Below are positions 18,547-27,101 of a stretch of 64,000 bases of DNA, piece after piece; positions within the stretch are counted from its first letter, which is position 1, and each line of letters begins with the position of its first letter. Origin of the DNA: an uncultured Lachnospiraceae bacterium (GTDB lineage Bacteria > Bacillota > Clostridia > Lachnospirales > Lachnospiraceae). The notes beneath the pieces were generated by a model that worked only from the letters and a program-made list of their open reading frames with translations, made no database searches and had not been told where the DNA came from. The stretch spans positions 62,001-126,000 of the forward strand of contig CANQSB010000001.1 of the NCBI GenBank assembly GCA_947626435.1, written 5' to 3'. The translations under genes and the position numbers were made by a program.

Positions 18547-18584
18547 TAAGGACGCAAGCCATATATAGCTGATTTACGTCCTTA
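18547..18584 (-). terminator. Putative terminator downstream of the PAS-GGDEF-EAL gene
   Basis: TAAGGACG...CGTCCTTA inverted repeat with partly self-complementary interior followed by a TTATTTTG tract on the minus strand. Confidence 0.5.
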
Positions 18585-18667
18585 CTTCTAATCATTCTTT
18601 AATTTTCAATGCCTGTCAGTTTTACCCCCTACGCCTGTAACAGCGCCTTTAAATAATACACCGTAAA

Positions 18668-20308
18668 CTATTTCACCTCAAGCAGCTTCTCAAATTCACT
18701 CCTGCACACCGGTCTTGAATAGTGATAGCCCTGCAGCAGCGTAGCCCGCATATCGCCTACAATCTCCGCCACCTTGCCGTCCTCCACTCCCTCTATGATG
18801 GATTTGTAGCCAAGACGCCTGCACATTTCAAGAAGACTGTCCACAATCACATAGTCAATCTCATGCCCCGGCTGGGCAAGCTCCCGGATGAAAGAATGCT
18901 CTACCTTGATATAATCCACAGGCAGCCATTTCAACATTTCCATAGAGGCGTAAGCCGTCCCAAAATCATCGAGCGCCATCTTAAAACCGTAATTACGCAG
19001 CCTGCTGAACGTTGCCGCAAGCTCTTTCGGATTTTCTACCTGACAACTCTCCGTAAGCTCTATAATGATATTCCCCGGATTTACCCCATATTTTTCCGCG
19101 CCGGCAATCACCCTGTCGGCAAACACGCCATCCGTCATCTGCTGATAAGACACGTTAAAGCTTACCTGCAGCTCGCCATATGTATCGCGCCATGCCACCT
19201 GCTGCCTGATAGCCTCCTCCATTACCCAAAAGCCTACCTCGCGTATGCCGCCGTACTCCTCCAAAACCTTGACAAACTCCATAGGGTATGAGTCCTTTAT
19301 CCGCTCGCCTTTCCACCGCAGAAGACATTCGCAGCCTGCGACCGCACCCGTATCAGGATTAACGAACGGCTGGAAATACAGTTCAAAGCCTTCAAAGCCG
19401 TTCTTGATGCTGTGCTTTAAATCCGCACGCAGCACAAGCCCCCTCTCATGCTTTTTGGCAATTTCATCCGAAAAGAATACCATTTCACCGCGCAGCCTGC
19501 TCTTGGCATATTCAAGTGAATGTTCAAGCTTGCTGATAAGCGTTTCCCTGTCTGACGCGTCTTTCGGGAAAAATACGCCGCCCGCCGATATGGAAATTTC
19601 CGCCTTGCGCCCGTCCGCGAGCATCATAACGCTCGTCTCCTGACTCAGCTCCTTATAGTATTCCTCCGCTTCCCGCATATCCGCGCCGGCGGCAAACACG
19701 AGAAATTCATCCCCGTTAAACCGAAGCGCTTTCCAGCCTGATTTTGCCAGACCGCTCAACCTGCCCGCAAATTTAACCAGAATCTCATCGCCCGCATTAT
19801 ACCCATAATTGCTTATAATCTTCCTAAATCCGTCCAAGCCGATAAGCAGCGCTATCCCCGATTGGGAATCAAAATCAAAGCAGCGCAGCTCCTGCACTGT
19901 CATAAGCCCTGTCAGCGAATCGTACTTGCTCTGCCCGTCTATCCTTGTCATCAGCCCCGCGAAAATGATAGGCGTGCCCTCCGCGTCGCGGATTACGCTG
20001 CCCTTACACTCCACCCAGACATACCCGCCCGATGCATTCCGCGCCCTGTATTGGCAGTCGTGGTATTTCTTCTTTCCTGAAAAAACGCTGGTAATGTCAT
20101 CAGTGTAAGTTGCCAGGTCATCAGGGTGTACATGCTTCGCCCACTGATTCGCCGCATCTTTTATATACTCGCTGTCCAGCCCGAAATACTCTACGGCAGC
20201 CTTTGACCAGCGTGAAACGTCCGTCTTCATGTCGCACACGTAGATATAAACATTATCCGATGCCGATGCAAACGCTTCAAACAGCTCGTTATTAAAAACA
20301 TCACTCAT
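18668..20308 (-). CDS. PAS-GGDEF-EAL c-di-GMP turnover protein
   Basis: PAS ('VDPDDL'-like MTRID linker), degenerate-leaning 'RFNGDEFLVF', EAL-domain residues 'ECLLRW', 'FNVSYQQM', 'ELTES', 'ALDDFGTAYAS', 'DYIKVE', 'EGVED', 'QGYHYSRP'. Start moved to MSDVFNNE with GGAGATAG upstream. Confidence 0.88.
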   Translation of the reverse strand: MSDVFNNELFEAFASASDNVYIYVCDMKTDVSRWSKAAVEYFGLDSEYIKDAANQWAKHVHPDDLATYTDDITSVFSGKKKYHDCQYRARNASGGYVWVECKGSVIRDAEGTPIIFAGLMTRIDGQSKYDSLTGLMTVQELRCFDFDSQSGIALLIGLDGFRKIISNYGYNAGDEILVKFAGRLSGLAKSGWKALRFNGDEFLVFAAGADMREAEEYYKELSQETSVMMLADGRKAEISISAGGVFFPKDASDRETLISKLEHSLEYAKSRLRGEMVFFSDEIAKKHERGLVLRADLKHSIKNGFEGFELYFQPFVNPDTGAVAGCECLLRWKGERIKDSYPMEFVKVLEEYGGIREVGFWVMEEAIRQQVAWRDTYGELQVSFNVSYQQMTDGVFADRVIAGAEKYGVNPGNIIIELTESCQVENPKELAATFSRLRNYGFKMALDDFGTAYASMEMLKWLPVDYIKVEHSFIRELAQPGHEIDYVIVDSLLEMCRRLGYKSIIEGVEDGKVAEIVGDMRATLLQGYHYSRPVCRSEFEKLLEVK

Positions 20309-20353
20309 AACTATCTCCATTCTGCCGCCAAACAGTTGGCGGCACAAATATAT

Positions 20354-22126
20354 CTACAACCTCACAACCCTGTTTTTGCCTGCCGCTTTCGCCATATAGA
20401 GCGCCTTATCCACGCGACTGTACAGCATATCGGCGTTCTCGTCTCCCGCCTGCGTGACTCCGATGCTCACCGTCTGGCAGGGCGCCGTCTCATATGATAC
20501 CGCCGCAAACGCCAGGCGTATTTTCTCCGCCAGTGCTTCCGCCTCATCCAAATCGCTGTCCGCCAACAGCACCATAAACTCCTCACCGCCCCAACGCCCA
20601 AGTGAGCACGAATCCACATCAGCCGTCGTATCCCTGAGCACGTCCGCCAAAGCCTGAATCACGTGGTCGCCTTCCTTATGCCCATATATGTCGTTTACCT
20701 TTTTGAAATTGTCAATATCCAACATAATCAGCGACATATGACCGCGGATTTCAAAATTCCTGTATCTGTCAAGCGTACTGTGGATTTTTCTCTCTATCTC
20801 CGCGCGGTTATTAAGCCTTGTCAGACCGTCAGTGACAGAGCTCATGGCAAGCTTCTTGTTCATCTCCTCCAAATCAGCCGTAGAAGCCTCGATAAACGAA
20901 ACAAAGCGCCTTATAATAGGTATTCTCTCTCTTTCACTATTTTCAAGCTGTTCCTGTGCAATGTTTACCCTTTTCCCTGAAGCCGGCTCATCTCCCTCGC
21001 GCATGGCGACTATTACAAGCGTCACGTTAAAATTGAGCATGTCGCCGTTTATTCGCACAAACTCGCCATGGGTATAAAAACCCGCAGTAGGCGCGACTTT
21101 GTTAAAAATGACAGTCTCGTCGCTTATATTTTCGTCGCCCCAGAACGCCCTTCTTGCAGCGCACGAAAACGTCTGTATAACCTCCGGCATGAAATCCGCT
21201 ATCCGCTGCCCGTCTTCCCTGATACTCGCAAGGATTGTCTCGGGGTCGCCGTATGCGAGCCTGACGTTCGTTCCCTCCTGCATGTCAGACGACATCACAA
21301 GCGAGCCGTCCTCGTTTGCCGCAAGCGGACATCTCAGGATGTCTATGCCGTCATGCTCCACAAAAAGCGGAAACTCAAGCGTATTGGAGAAAAATTTTTC
21401 ATTCCTGTTGATATTTAAAAATCTGCGGTATATGTCAAGGGCAGGTTTGCCGTCAAGCTCATAAAGTATCTCTCTGTCAGCCTTCGTGACCTTGAATTTT
21501 CTTTTCAGGGGCTTCCAGCCGGAGATAAACGTACTGTATGTATGAAAATCTTCACCGCCAAGCAGAAGAAATACGATGCCATGACCCAAAATTTCGTTGC
21601 CCTTTGAAAATACGAACGCCGTCTCATCATCCATGTCGGGATTGAACGCCCCGCCCCCGAATACCTGTATATCCTCGCGCAGACCGCTCATCTTATTGCA
21701 AAATTCCATCATGGACATATCCATAATAGTGGCATGCATCTCCACAGCATTGACCCATGGATTTTCCTCACAGCATTTTTTAAGTTCAGCCACATCATGC
21801 GCCACGTCATCCTCTAAAAACGGAAATTGCAGGATTTTCGCCTTCGTCGTCTCACATTCAAAGACTGTACAGAGCAGTATGATACGCGTATTCGTCAATG
21901 CGCCGTCTGTGATGTTGGCGTTGGTCGTGCAGCCAAGATACAGCGCGTCCGGCATCTCGTGGTCAAGAAATTCGCATATGTGCCTGATATGCTCCCTTTC
22001 CATATCGTCTGAATATATCCGAAATACAGTGGTGTAACCCGCATGCGTCTCCTTCCACTGCCTGATTTCCGCCAAATTTTCAAGAAGTCCGTCATCGTCC
22101 CTATACAATATCTTAAATTGTTTCAT
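20354..22126 (-). CDS. FIST-domain diguanylate cyclase (FIST_N/FIST_C plus GGDEF)
   Basis: FIST-type 'DALYLGCTTNANITDGALTNTRIILL' and 'GHGIVFLLLGGEDFHTYSTFISGWKPLKRKFKVTK'; 'LGRWGGEEFMVLLADSD'. Start moved to MKQFKILY. Confidence 0.85.
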   Translation of the reverse strand: MKQFKILYRDDDGLLENLAEIRQWKETHAGYTTVFRIYSDDMEREHIRHICEFLDHEMPDALYLGCTTNANITDGALTNTRIILLCTVFECETTKAKILQFPFLEDDVAHDVAELKKCCEENPWVNAVEMHATIMDMSMMEFCNKMSGLREDIQVFGGGAFNPDMDDETAFVFSKGNEILGHGIVFLLLGGEDFHTYSTFISGWKPLKRKFKVTKADREILYELDGKPALDIYRRFLNINRNEKFFSNTLEFPLFVEHDGIDILRCPLAANEDGSLVMSSDMQEGTNVRLAYGDPETILASIREDGQRIADFMPEVIQTFSCAARRAFWGDENISDETVIFNKVAPTAGFYTHGEFVRINGDMLNFNVTLVIVAMREGDEPASGKRVNIAQEQLENSERERIPIIRRFVSFIEASTADLEEMNKKLAMSSVTDGLTRLNNRAEIERKIHSTLDRYRNFEIRGHMSLIMLDIDNFKKVNDIYGHKEGDHVIQALADVLRDTTADVDSCSLGRWGGEEFMVLLADSDLDEAEALAEKIRLAFAAVSYETAPCQTVSIGVTQAGDENADMLYSRVDKALYMAKAAGKNRVVRL

Positions 22127-22301
22127 TTTATGCACATCTCCTTCTGCCGTTATCGCCATATAAAATATAAATTGTGAAGCCTTATCCGAGAACCACACTG
22201 CGTATCTAGTCACGTTTTTGTGTATTTTGACTAAATCCAGGCAATCTAAAAGCCCTTTTACTATTGAATAATTATAGCACAGTCATTCGCAGATGTACAC
22301 A

Positions 22302-22340
22302 CAAAAAAATAGGCACACCATAAAAATCTATGATGTGCCT
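22302..22340 (-). terminator. Rho-independent terminator of the XRE gene
   Basis: 12-bp stem AGGCACATCATA/TATGGTGTGCCT followed by ATTTTTTTG on the minus strand, directly after the stop codon. Confidence 0.85.
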
Positions 22341-22778
22341 TTACAAATCCATTTCCCTAAGCACGTTCAAGAGCTTATCGCCATAATCCGTCTGCTCCTC
22401 AACCGTAAGATACTTGCTGCTCTTCTTCCTTGAAAAATAGTTGACAAGACGTATAAGTATGCGCAGCTTATCGTATTCCTCACTGTTCAACAGCGTCTCC
22501 CATATGCCCTCGATACCTTCCTGCTCACCAAACAGCACGTAATCCGCTGATGCTTGCAGCTCCTTTTCAAGCTTGCGCAAGCCGTCAATCGAAATCTGAT
22601 TTTCTGCGCTCTCTATCTTCTTGTATGCCGACAATGAAATTTCAAGCAGCTCTGCCATTTTTTCCTGCGTCAGGCCAGCTTTTAGGCGTATCTCACGAAT
22701 TCGCCCAGCAGTCTCAGCGCGCTCGGATGTCATTCCTTTCCTCGCTACTCTCGACACATTCGCACCCCCATTACACAC
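22341..22778 (-). CDS. XRE-family helix-turn-helix regulator
   Basis: 'GRIREIRLKAGLTQEKMAELLEISLSAYKKIESAENQISIDGLRKLEKEL' HTH; true start may be 22736. Confidence 0.85.
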   Translation of the reverse strand: MCNGGANVSRVARKGMTSERAETAGRIREIRLKAGLTQEKMAELLEISLSAYKKIESAENQISIDGLRKLEKELQASADYVLFGEQEGIEGIWETLLNSEEYDKLRILIRLVNYFSRKKSSKYLTVEEQTDYGDKLLNVLREMDL

Positions 22779-22801
22779 ATAATCTAAACAACTTAGATTA
22801 T
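22779..22801. promoter_or_regulatory. Palindromic operator candidate upstream of the XRE gene
   Basis: ATAATCTAA-ACAAC-TTAGATTAT, perfect 9-bp arms. Confidence 0.55.
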
Positions 22802-22921
22802 TCTATACAGATTTCCGCAAATTATCCAGTTACTTGCGATACTCTATATGGGTATTACAAATGTATCTCCGCGCAGAATGTGCCCAAAAATCGACAGTTT
22901 AGTGACACTTTTCGACGCTAA

Positions 22922-25015
22922 TTATTTTTTTCGCAGTTCAAGGTAACGCTCATAGTATTCGGGCTTCCTTTCCTTTATGCGCGTTTCCAACCTCTTTCTG
23001 TAGCGCTCCAAAAGCTCCAGCGCTTCGGGGCTCAGGCTTTTTGCTTTTTCTTCAAGTATTCCGCGGCGCTGTTCGAGGCGCCTTTCTATTTCGTCTATAT
23101 CAAGGCTTCCCTGTTTTTCAAGCTCTGAAAAATAAAGCTCCATCTGGCTCAAAAGCGCGTCCTCGTCAATCAGGCTGACATGCCCCCATGCGGACGTTCG
23201 CTCCGCTTTTTCAATATTTTCAAGGCTGTAGTCGCCTGAGCTCAGCAGCTTTTGCGCCACCTCCTTTGCAAGCTCCTCAAGTTTTTCAGCCGTACCTTCG
23301 CCGTATGCCCACTCAAACTCCGCGATACGGGCAACCTCCTCGTCCACCTCGCCAGGCAAATCGCCCTCAAGCGGATACGGGCTTGGCACGCCTGCCGCCT
23401 GCAGCGCCGCTTGGATGGTCCTGCGCACAGAGCCTTCCTCGATAAGCGCACCCGCGCCATATGCGCGAAGCTGGTCGTTTACAGTATCGGCGTGCTCTGT
23501 CATGTAGAAATATATGTTTCTCGCGTTCAGATTGCGTTTAAGAACCACAAGACGCTCTGCCGCCGTAATGTCTATGCTTCCGATGCCCCGCGCGTCGACA
23601 ATCACCTGCCGCGTGCCGTCATCTACGGCATTTTCTATATCCTCCTGAAATGCCCCTACATTGGCGAAAAAAAGATTGCCGCTAAATCTGTAGATGACTG
23701 TATTTCTTATGGGACGGGCATTGGGATTGCGGCTTAAGTTGTGAAAGCCCTCATGCCCCTGTATTACTCCAAGAAAAGCTTTTGACGGCACTACCGCCCG
23801 GACAATCACAGCAATAAACGACAGCACTATTCCGATGATGACTCCGTATATCGTGCCGAACACCAGCACTCCCGCAAAGGTCGCTACAAATATGCCAAAC
23901 TCCTGCTTGTCAGACTTCCATGCCTTTTTGGCAATGCCAAACTCCACTATGCCCATAAGCGCCGTAATGACAATTCCCGTAAGCACAGGCACAGGCAGGT
24001 AGCCAAGCAGCTGTGTCCCAAACAACAGCACAAAAACCATGGTTATCCCCGCCGTCACAGACATAAGCTGCGACTTACAGCCATATTGGTCAGCAATGCC
24101 GCTGCGCGAAACACTGCCGTTAAGCGGACAGCACCCTACGAGCGCCCCCGCCAAATTGCCTGCCGCGTATGCGAGCACCTCGCGGTTGTTGTCAACCTTG
24201 TAATTGTACTTTAACGCGTAGTTGTTTGTCGCAAGCAGAGTCTGCGCCATTATCACAAGGGAAATCGTAATCGCCAGTATGATAATCTCCTCCGCGTTTT
24301 GGAAAAACATCTGAAAGTATTCTGATATCTCAAAGCGCTCTATGCCAAGCTCTACCTTGGGCAAGAGCCTGACGCCGTATCTGTCTATATGGAAAAAGGC
24401 AGTGAGCGCCGCGCCTACTGCCATCATGACTACGGACATCGGAAATTTGGGCGCAATTTTTCTGAAAACCCGCAAAATTACAATCGTGCCTATGCCGAGT
24501 GCGGCGGACAGCAGATTAAATGACGGAAGCTCGCCCCATATGTGATACAGAAGCACAAATATTTCTCCTGTACCCGCGTTTCCGCCAAAAAGCTTAGGTA
24601 CCTGCATCAGGATAATGGTACAGCCGATGCCCGAAATAAAACCGCCCATCACTGATTTTGATATGTAGTTTACGAGCCGCCCCGCCTTTATCATAAAAAA
24701 TATGAAAAGACACGCTGCTGTAGTCAGTGTGATAACCGGTACGAGTATCGAAGCCTCACGCGTGTACGGCGCTACGCCCATGCCCAGAAGCGCTCCGCCT
24801 ACCAATGCCGCGGGCGTGGCGTCAACTCCGAAAACAAACTGCGGCGATGATGTAAAAAGCGCATAGACAAGTATAGGCAGCACAGAGCCGTAAAGCCCAT
24901 AGACAGGCGCGAGCCCCGCCACCTGCGCGTAGCCCATTGAGATAGGAATGGACACGAGTGCGACTACTATTCCTGATATGATGTCTTTTTTGATGTGTTC
25001 TTTTTTATATTTCAT
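22922..25015 (-). CDS. SulP family anion transporter with STAS domain
   Basis: 'KKDIISGIVVALVSIPISMGYAQVAGLAPVYGLYGSVLP' and STAS 'VIVDARGIGSIDITAAERL'; start moved to MKYKKEH. Confidence 0.92.
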   Translation of the reverse strand: MKYKKEHIKKDIISGIVVALVSIPISMGYAQVAGLAPVYGLYGSVLPILVYALFTSSPQFVFGVDATPAALVGGALLGMGVAPYTREASILVPVITLTTAACLFIFFMIKAGRLVNYISKSVMGGFISGIGCTIILMQVPKLFGGNAGTGEIFVLLYHIWGELPSFNLLSAALGIGTIVILRVFRKIAPKFPMSVVMMAVGAALTAFFHIDRYGVRLLPKVELGIERFEISEYFQMFFQNAEEIIILAITISLVIMAQTLLATNNYALKYNYKVDNNREVLAYAAGNLAGALVGCCPLNGSVSRSGIADQYGCKSQLMSVTAGITMVFVLLFGTQLLGYLPVPVLTGIVITALMGIVEFGIAKKAWKSDKQEFGIFVATFAGVLVFGTIYGVIIGIVLSFIAVIVRAVVPSKAFLGVIQGHEGFHNLSRNPNARPIRNTVIYRFSGNLFFANVGAFQEDIENAVDDGTRQVIVDARGIGSIDITAAERLVVLKRNLNARNIYFYMTEHADTVNDQLRAYGAGALIEEGSVRRTIQAALQAAGVPSPYPLEGDLPGEVDEEVARIAEFEWAYGEGTAEKLEELAKEVAQKLLSSGDYSLENIEKAERTSAWGHVSLIDEDALLSQMELYFSELEKQGSLDIDEIERRLEQRRGILEEKAKSLSPEALELLERYRKRLETRIKERKPEYYERYLELRKK

Positions 25016-25113
25016 TAGCTCTCCTGCTTTATTAATTACCATCAGGCATTGTAAAGCCTTATTCAATAACCTTCCTCTTTCACCTGCATTATGTTAATCG
25101 CTGAAACACTCGC

Positions 25114-25515
25114 TTATTCTGCCCAATTCTCAATTTTCAGCCCTGCCACTCGCTCAAATTCTCTCACATTATTTGTCACAAGCGTATATCCTTTCGACAT
25201 CGCATGACCTGCAATCAGCATATCCATTGTCCCGATTGGCGTTCCTTGTTTTTGTAGATAAGCGCATATATTTCCATACTCTCTCGCTGCAACTTCATCA
25301 AACGGCAGTATATTAAGAATTGTAAGGAATTTAGAAAGAGCGGCTCTGCTTTTTTCAGTATAATTGCTTTTGGCGGCGCCATGCTCCAATTCGGCAAGTG
25401 TAATTGCTGAGATGCAAAGACCTTTATGCAGATTTTCCTTTATGCGCGAAAAAACTTGCTCCGGCTTATTTTTTATGGCATAAATGCAGATATTTGTATC
25501 CAACATGTACATCAT
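25114..25515 (-). CDS. vapC: PIN-domain toxin, VapC family
   Basis: 'MYMLDTNICIYAIKNKP', 'ELEHGA', 'DMLIAGHAMSKGYTLVTNNVREFERV' PIN residues intact. Confidence 0.9.
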   Translation of the reverse strand: MMYMLDTNICIYAIKNKPEQVFSRIKENLHKGLCISAITLAELEHGAAKSNYTEKSRAALSKFLTILNILPFDEVAAREYGNICAYLQKQGTPIGTMDMLIAGHAMSKGYTLVTNNVREFERVAGLKIENWAE

Positions 25516-25784
25516 AATGTCTCTCTCTCTGAGGGGATTTCGTCAGCCCTGCCGTCAGCCATAAAATCATCCGGGAAGCCGTTTACTCCGTCCATAAACA
25601 TTTGAAATGCCGTTTCCTCCGGCAGTTCTCCTACGATTTCAAATGGAATACGCCTTTCGCGCTTCAATGCCTTGGCATATAATGTAAATGCTGTTGTCAG
25701 CGAAAGTCCCATATCTGCGCAAATCTTCTCTACATCTTTTTTCAAATCCGTATCCATGCGGATGTTTACCATGCTCTGTGACAT
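25512..25784 (-). CDS. RelB/DinJ-family antitoxin
   Basis: 'MVNIRMDTDLKKDVEKICADMGLSLTTAFTLYAKALKRERRIPFEI' ribbon-helix-helix of RelB/DinJ type; 4-nt overlap with vapC. Confidence 0.88.
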   Translation of the reverse strand: MSQSMVNIRMDTDLKKDVEKICADMGLSLTTAFTLYAKALKRERRIPFEIVGELPEETAFQMFMDGVNGFPDDFMADGRADEIPSERETL

Positions 25785-25807
25785 AAAAATCCCTCTCTTT
25801 CCACTTT

Positions 25808-25836
25808 AGGATACTATAGTGTAAAGCGTGTGTCAA
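25808..25836 (-). promoter_or_regulatory. Promoter of the toxin-antitoxin operon
   Basis: Minus strand TTGACA-17 nt-TATCCT upstream of the antitoxin. Confidence 0.65.
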
Positions 25837-25863
25837 GCGCTTTGATTTACATTGGTGGCACAT

Positions 25864-26541
25864 TTAATCCTCTATCAGCCTTAATCCTGCGGTATCGGTT
25901 ACCGGGAGTGAAAATACTATCGCTTGGGCTTTGCTTTCTGTGCCGACGCGCTCCATGACGGCTTTCATTATGCTGTTTTTCTGCTCTGTCCTTGTCACTA
26001 TGAATATCATTTCTTTTTCGGCGGCGAGTGATACACCGAGGAACTTTTCGGCGTGTTCCATGCCTGTGCCTTTTGCCTGCAGCACTGTGCCGCCGTATGC
26101 GCCTGCTTCTCTTGCGGCGTCCATGACTAGTTCGATGTAGCCTCGGTTTGCGATGATTATTATTAAATCGTGTGTGGTGTCTTTCAAGAATGATTCCTCC
26201 TCTTTTTGATATTCGTCTTTGGCTAGCAGAAACTGCAGGGTTTTTTTGCCGCCGATGCTGCTTAGCGGTATGATGAAGGCGATGCCGCCTCCTGGGGCGT
26301 CTATTTTCATTTTTTTGCGGAGTTCTTTTTTTAGCGATTGCCAGTCTTCTTCTTCCTGTATGGAGAATATTACGGTTTTTTCGGTGGCTTCAAGTCCTAG
26401 GTAGTCTAGCATGTCGCCGCGTGCTGTGCCTGCGCCTAGGGTTGTAAAGGTTACGGAAAGGCCGTTTTCTTTGTAGAGTTTTTCGTATTTGGAGCCGTTT
26501 TTTCTGTCTACTATGGTGGTGGTGAGGTATAGTTTTCCCAT
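25864..26541 (-). CDS. PII-like (GlnB-related) regulatory protein, two tandem PII-like halves
   Basis: 'KLYLTTTIVDRKNGSKYEKLYKENGLSVTFTTLGAGTARGDMLDYLGLE' and 'DLIIIIANRGYIELVMDAAREAGAYGGTVLQAKGTG'. Start moved to MGKLYLTT. Confidence 0.75.
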   Translation of the reverse strand: MGKLYLTTTIVDRKNGSKYEKLYKENGLSVTFTTLGAGTARGDMLDYLGLEATEKTVIFSIQEEEDWQSLKKELRKKMKIDAPGGGIAFIIPLSSIGGKKTLQFLLAKDEYQKEEESFLKDTTHDLIIIIANRGYIELVMDAAREAGAYGGTVLQAKGTGMEHAEKFLGVSLAAEKEMIFIVTRTEQKNSIMKAVMERVGTESKAQAIVFSLPVTDTAGLRLIED

Positions 26542-26603
26542 GTGATGGTGTGTTCCTTTCAATGATAATGCGTAAATGGTGACTTGTGGTGTCCTGTCGG
26601 TCC

Positions 26604-26769
26604 GCCCGAGCGTGGAAATATATCCCATTCAGACCCGCTTGCGCTTAGTGGAAAGCGTAGCGGTACTAAGCTCAACGGCGCTGTAAAAGGAGCTGCGCTT
26701 TTACAGCTTGTTTCGCTAAGTACCGACGCTTCCCAATGGTCTTCATGGGATATATTTCCACGCTCGGGC
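26604..26769. repeat. 166-bp palindromic intergenic element
   Basis: Perfect 25-bp terminal inverted repeat GCCCGAGCGTGGAAATATATCCCAT/ATGGGATATATTTCCACGCTCGGGC (26604-26628, 26745-26769) with internal hairpins GCTTAGT/ACTAAGC and GCTGTAAAAG/CTTTTACAGC. Confidence 0.9.
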
Positions 26770-26814
26770 TATGTTTTCGCTGCAGTCAGTTTAAAGATGA
26801 ATCTCCCGAACAGT

Positions 26815-26916
26815 TATAGTAAACGACATAAATTTTTTCATTCTGCCTGTTTACAATTCTATATGGTTAAATCGGCAAATTCAAATAAAAAGAAAATTTT
26901 AATGTCGTTTACTATA
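26815..26916. mobile_element. 102-bp MITE-like element (Tc1/mariner or IS630 style ends)
   Basis: Perfect 15-bp inverted repeats TATAGTAAACGACAT (26815-26829) and ATGTCGTTTACTATA (26902-26916) around an AT-rich core; TA at each outer end. Confidence 0.55.
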
Positions 26917-27101
26917 GTTTATATACTCCTTTTTGCAAAAGTGTGTTTATATGAATATCACCTTTAAATCTTCGCTAAATTACACAAAAACTATCCTTTT
27001 TGGAACTGTATATACAATTTTTACAAAGCAATTTTTGTGCGAAGTGGCAACTCACTATATAGGGATACACAAATGTACAAAAGGACTTTATATATTACGG
27101 A

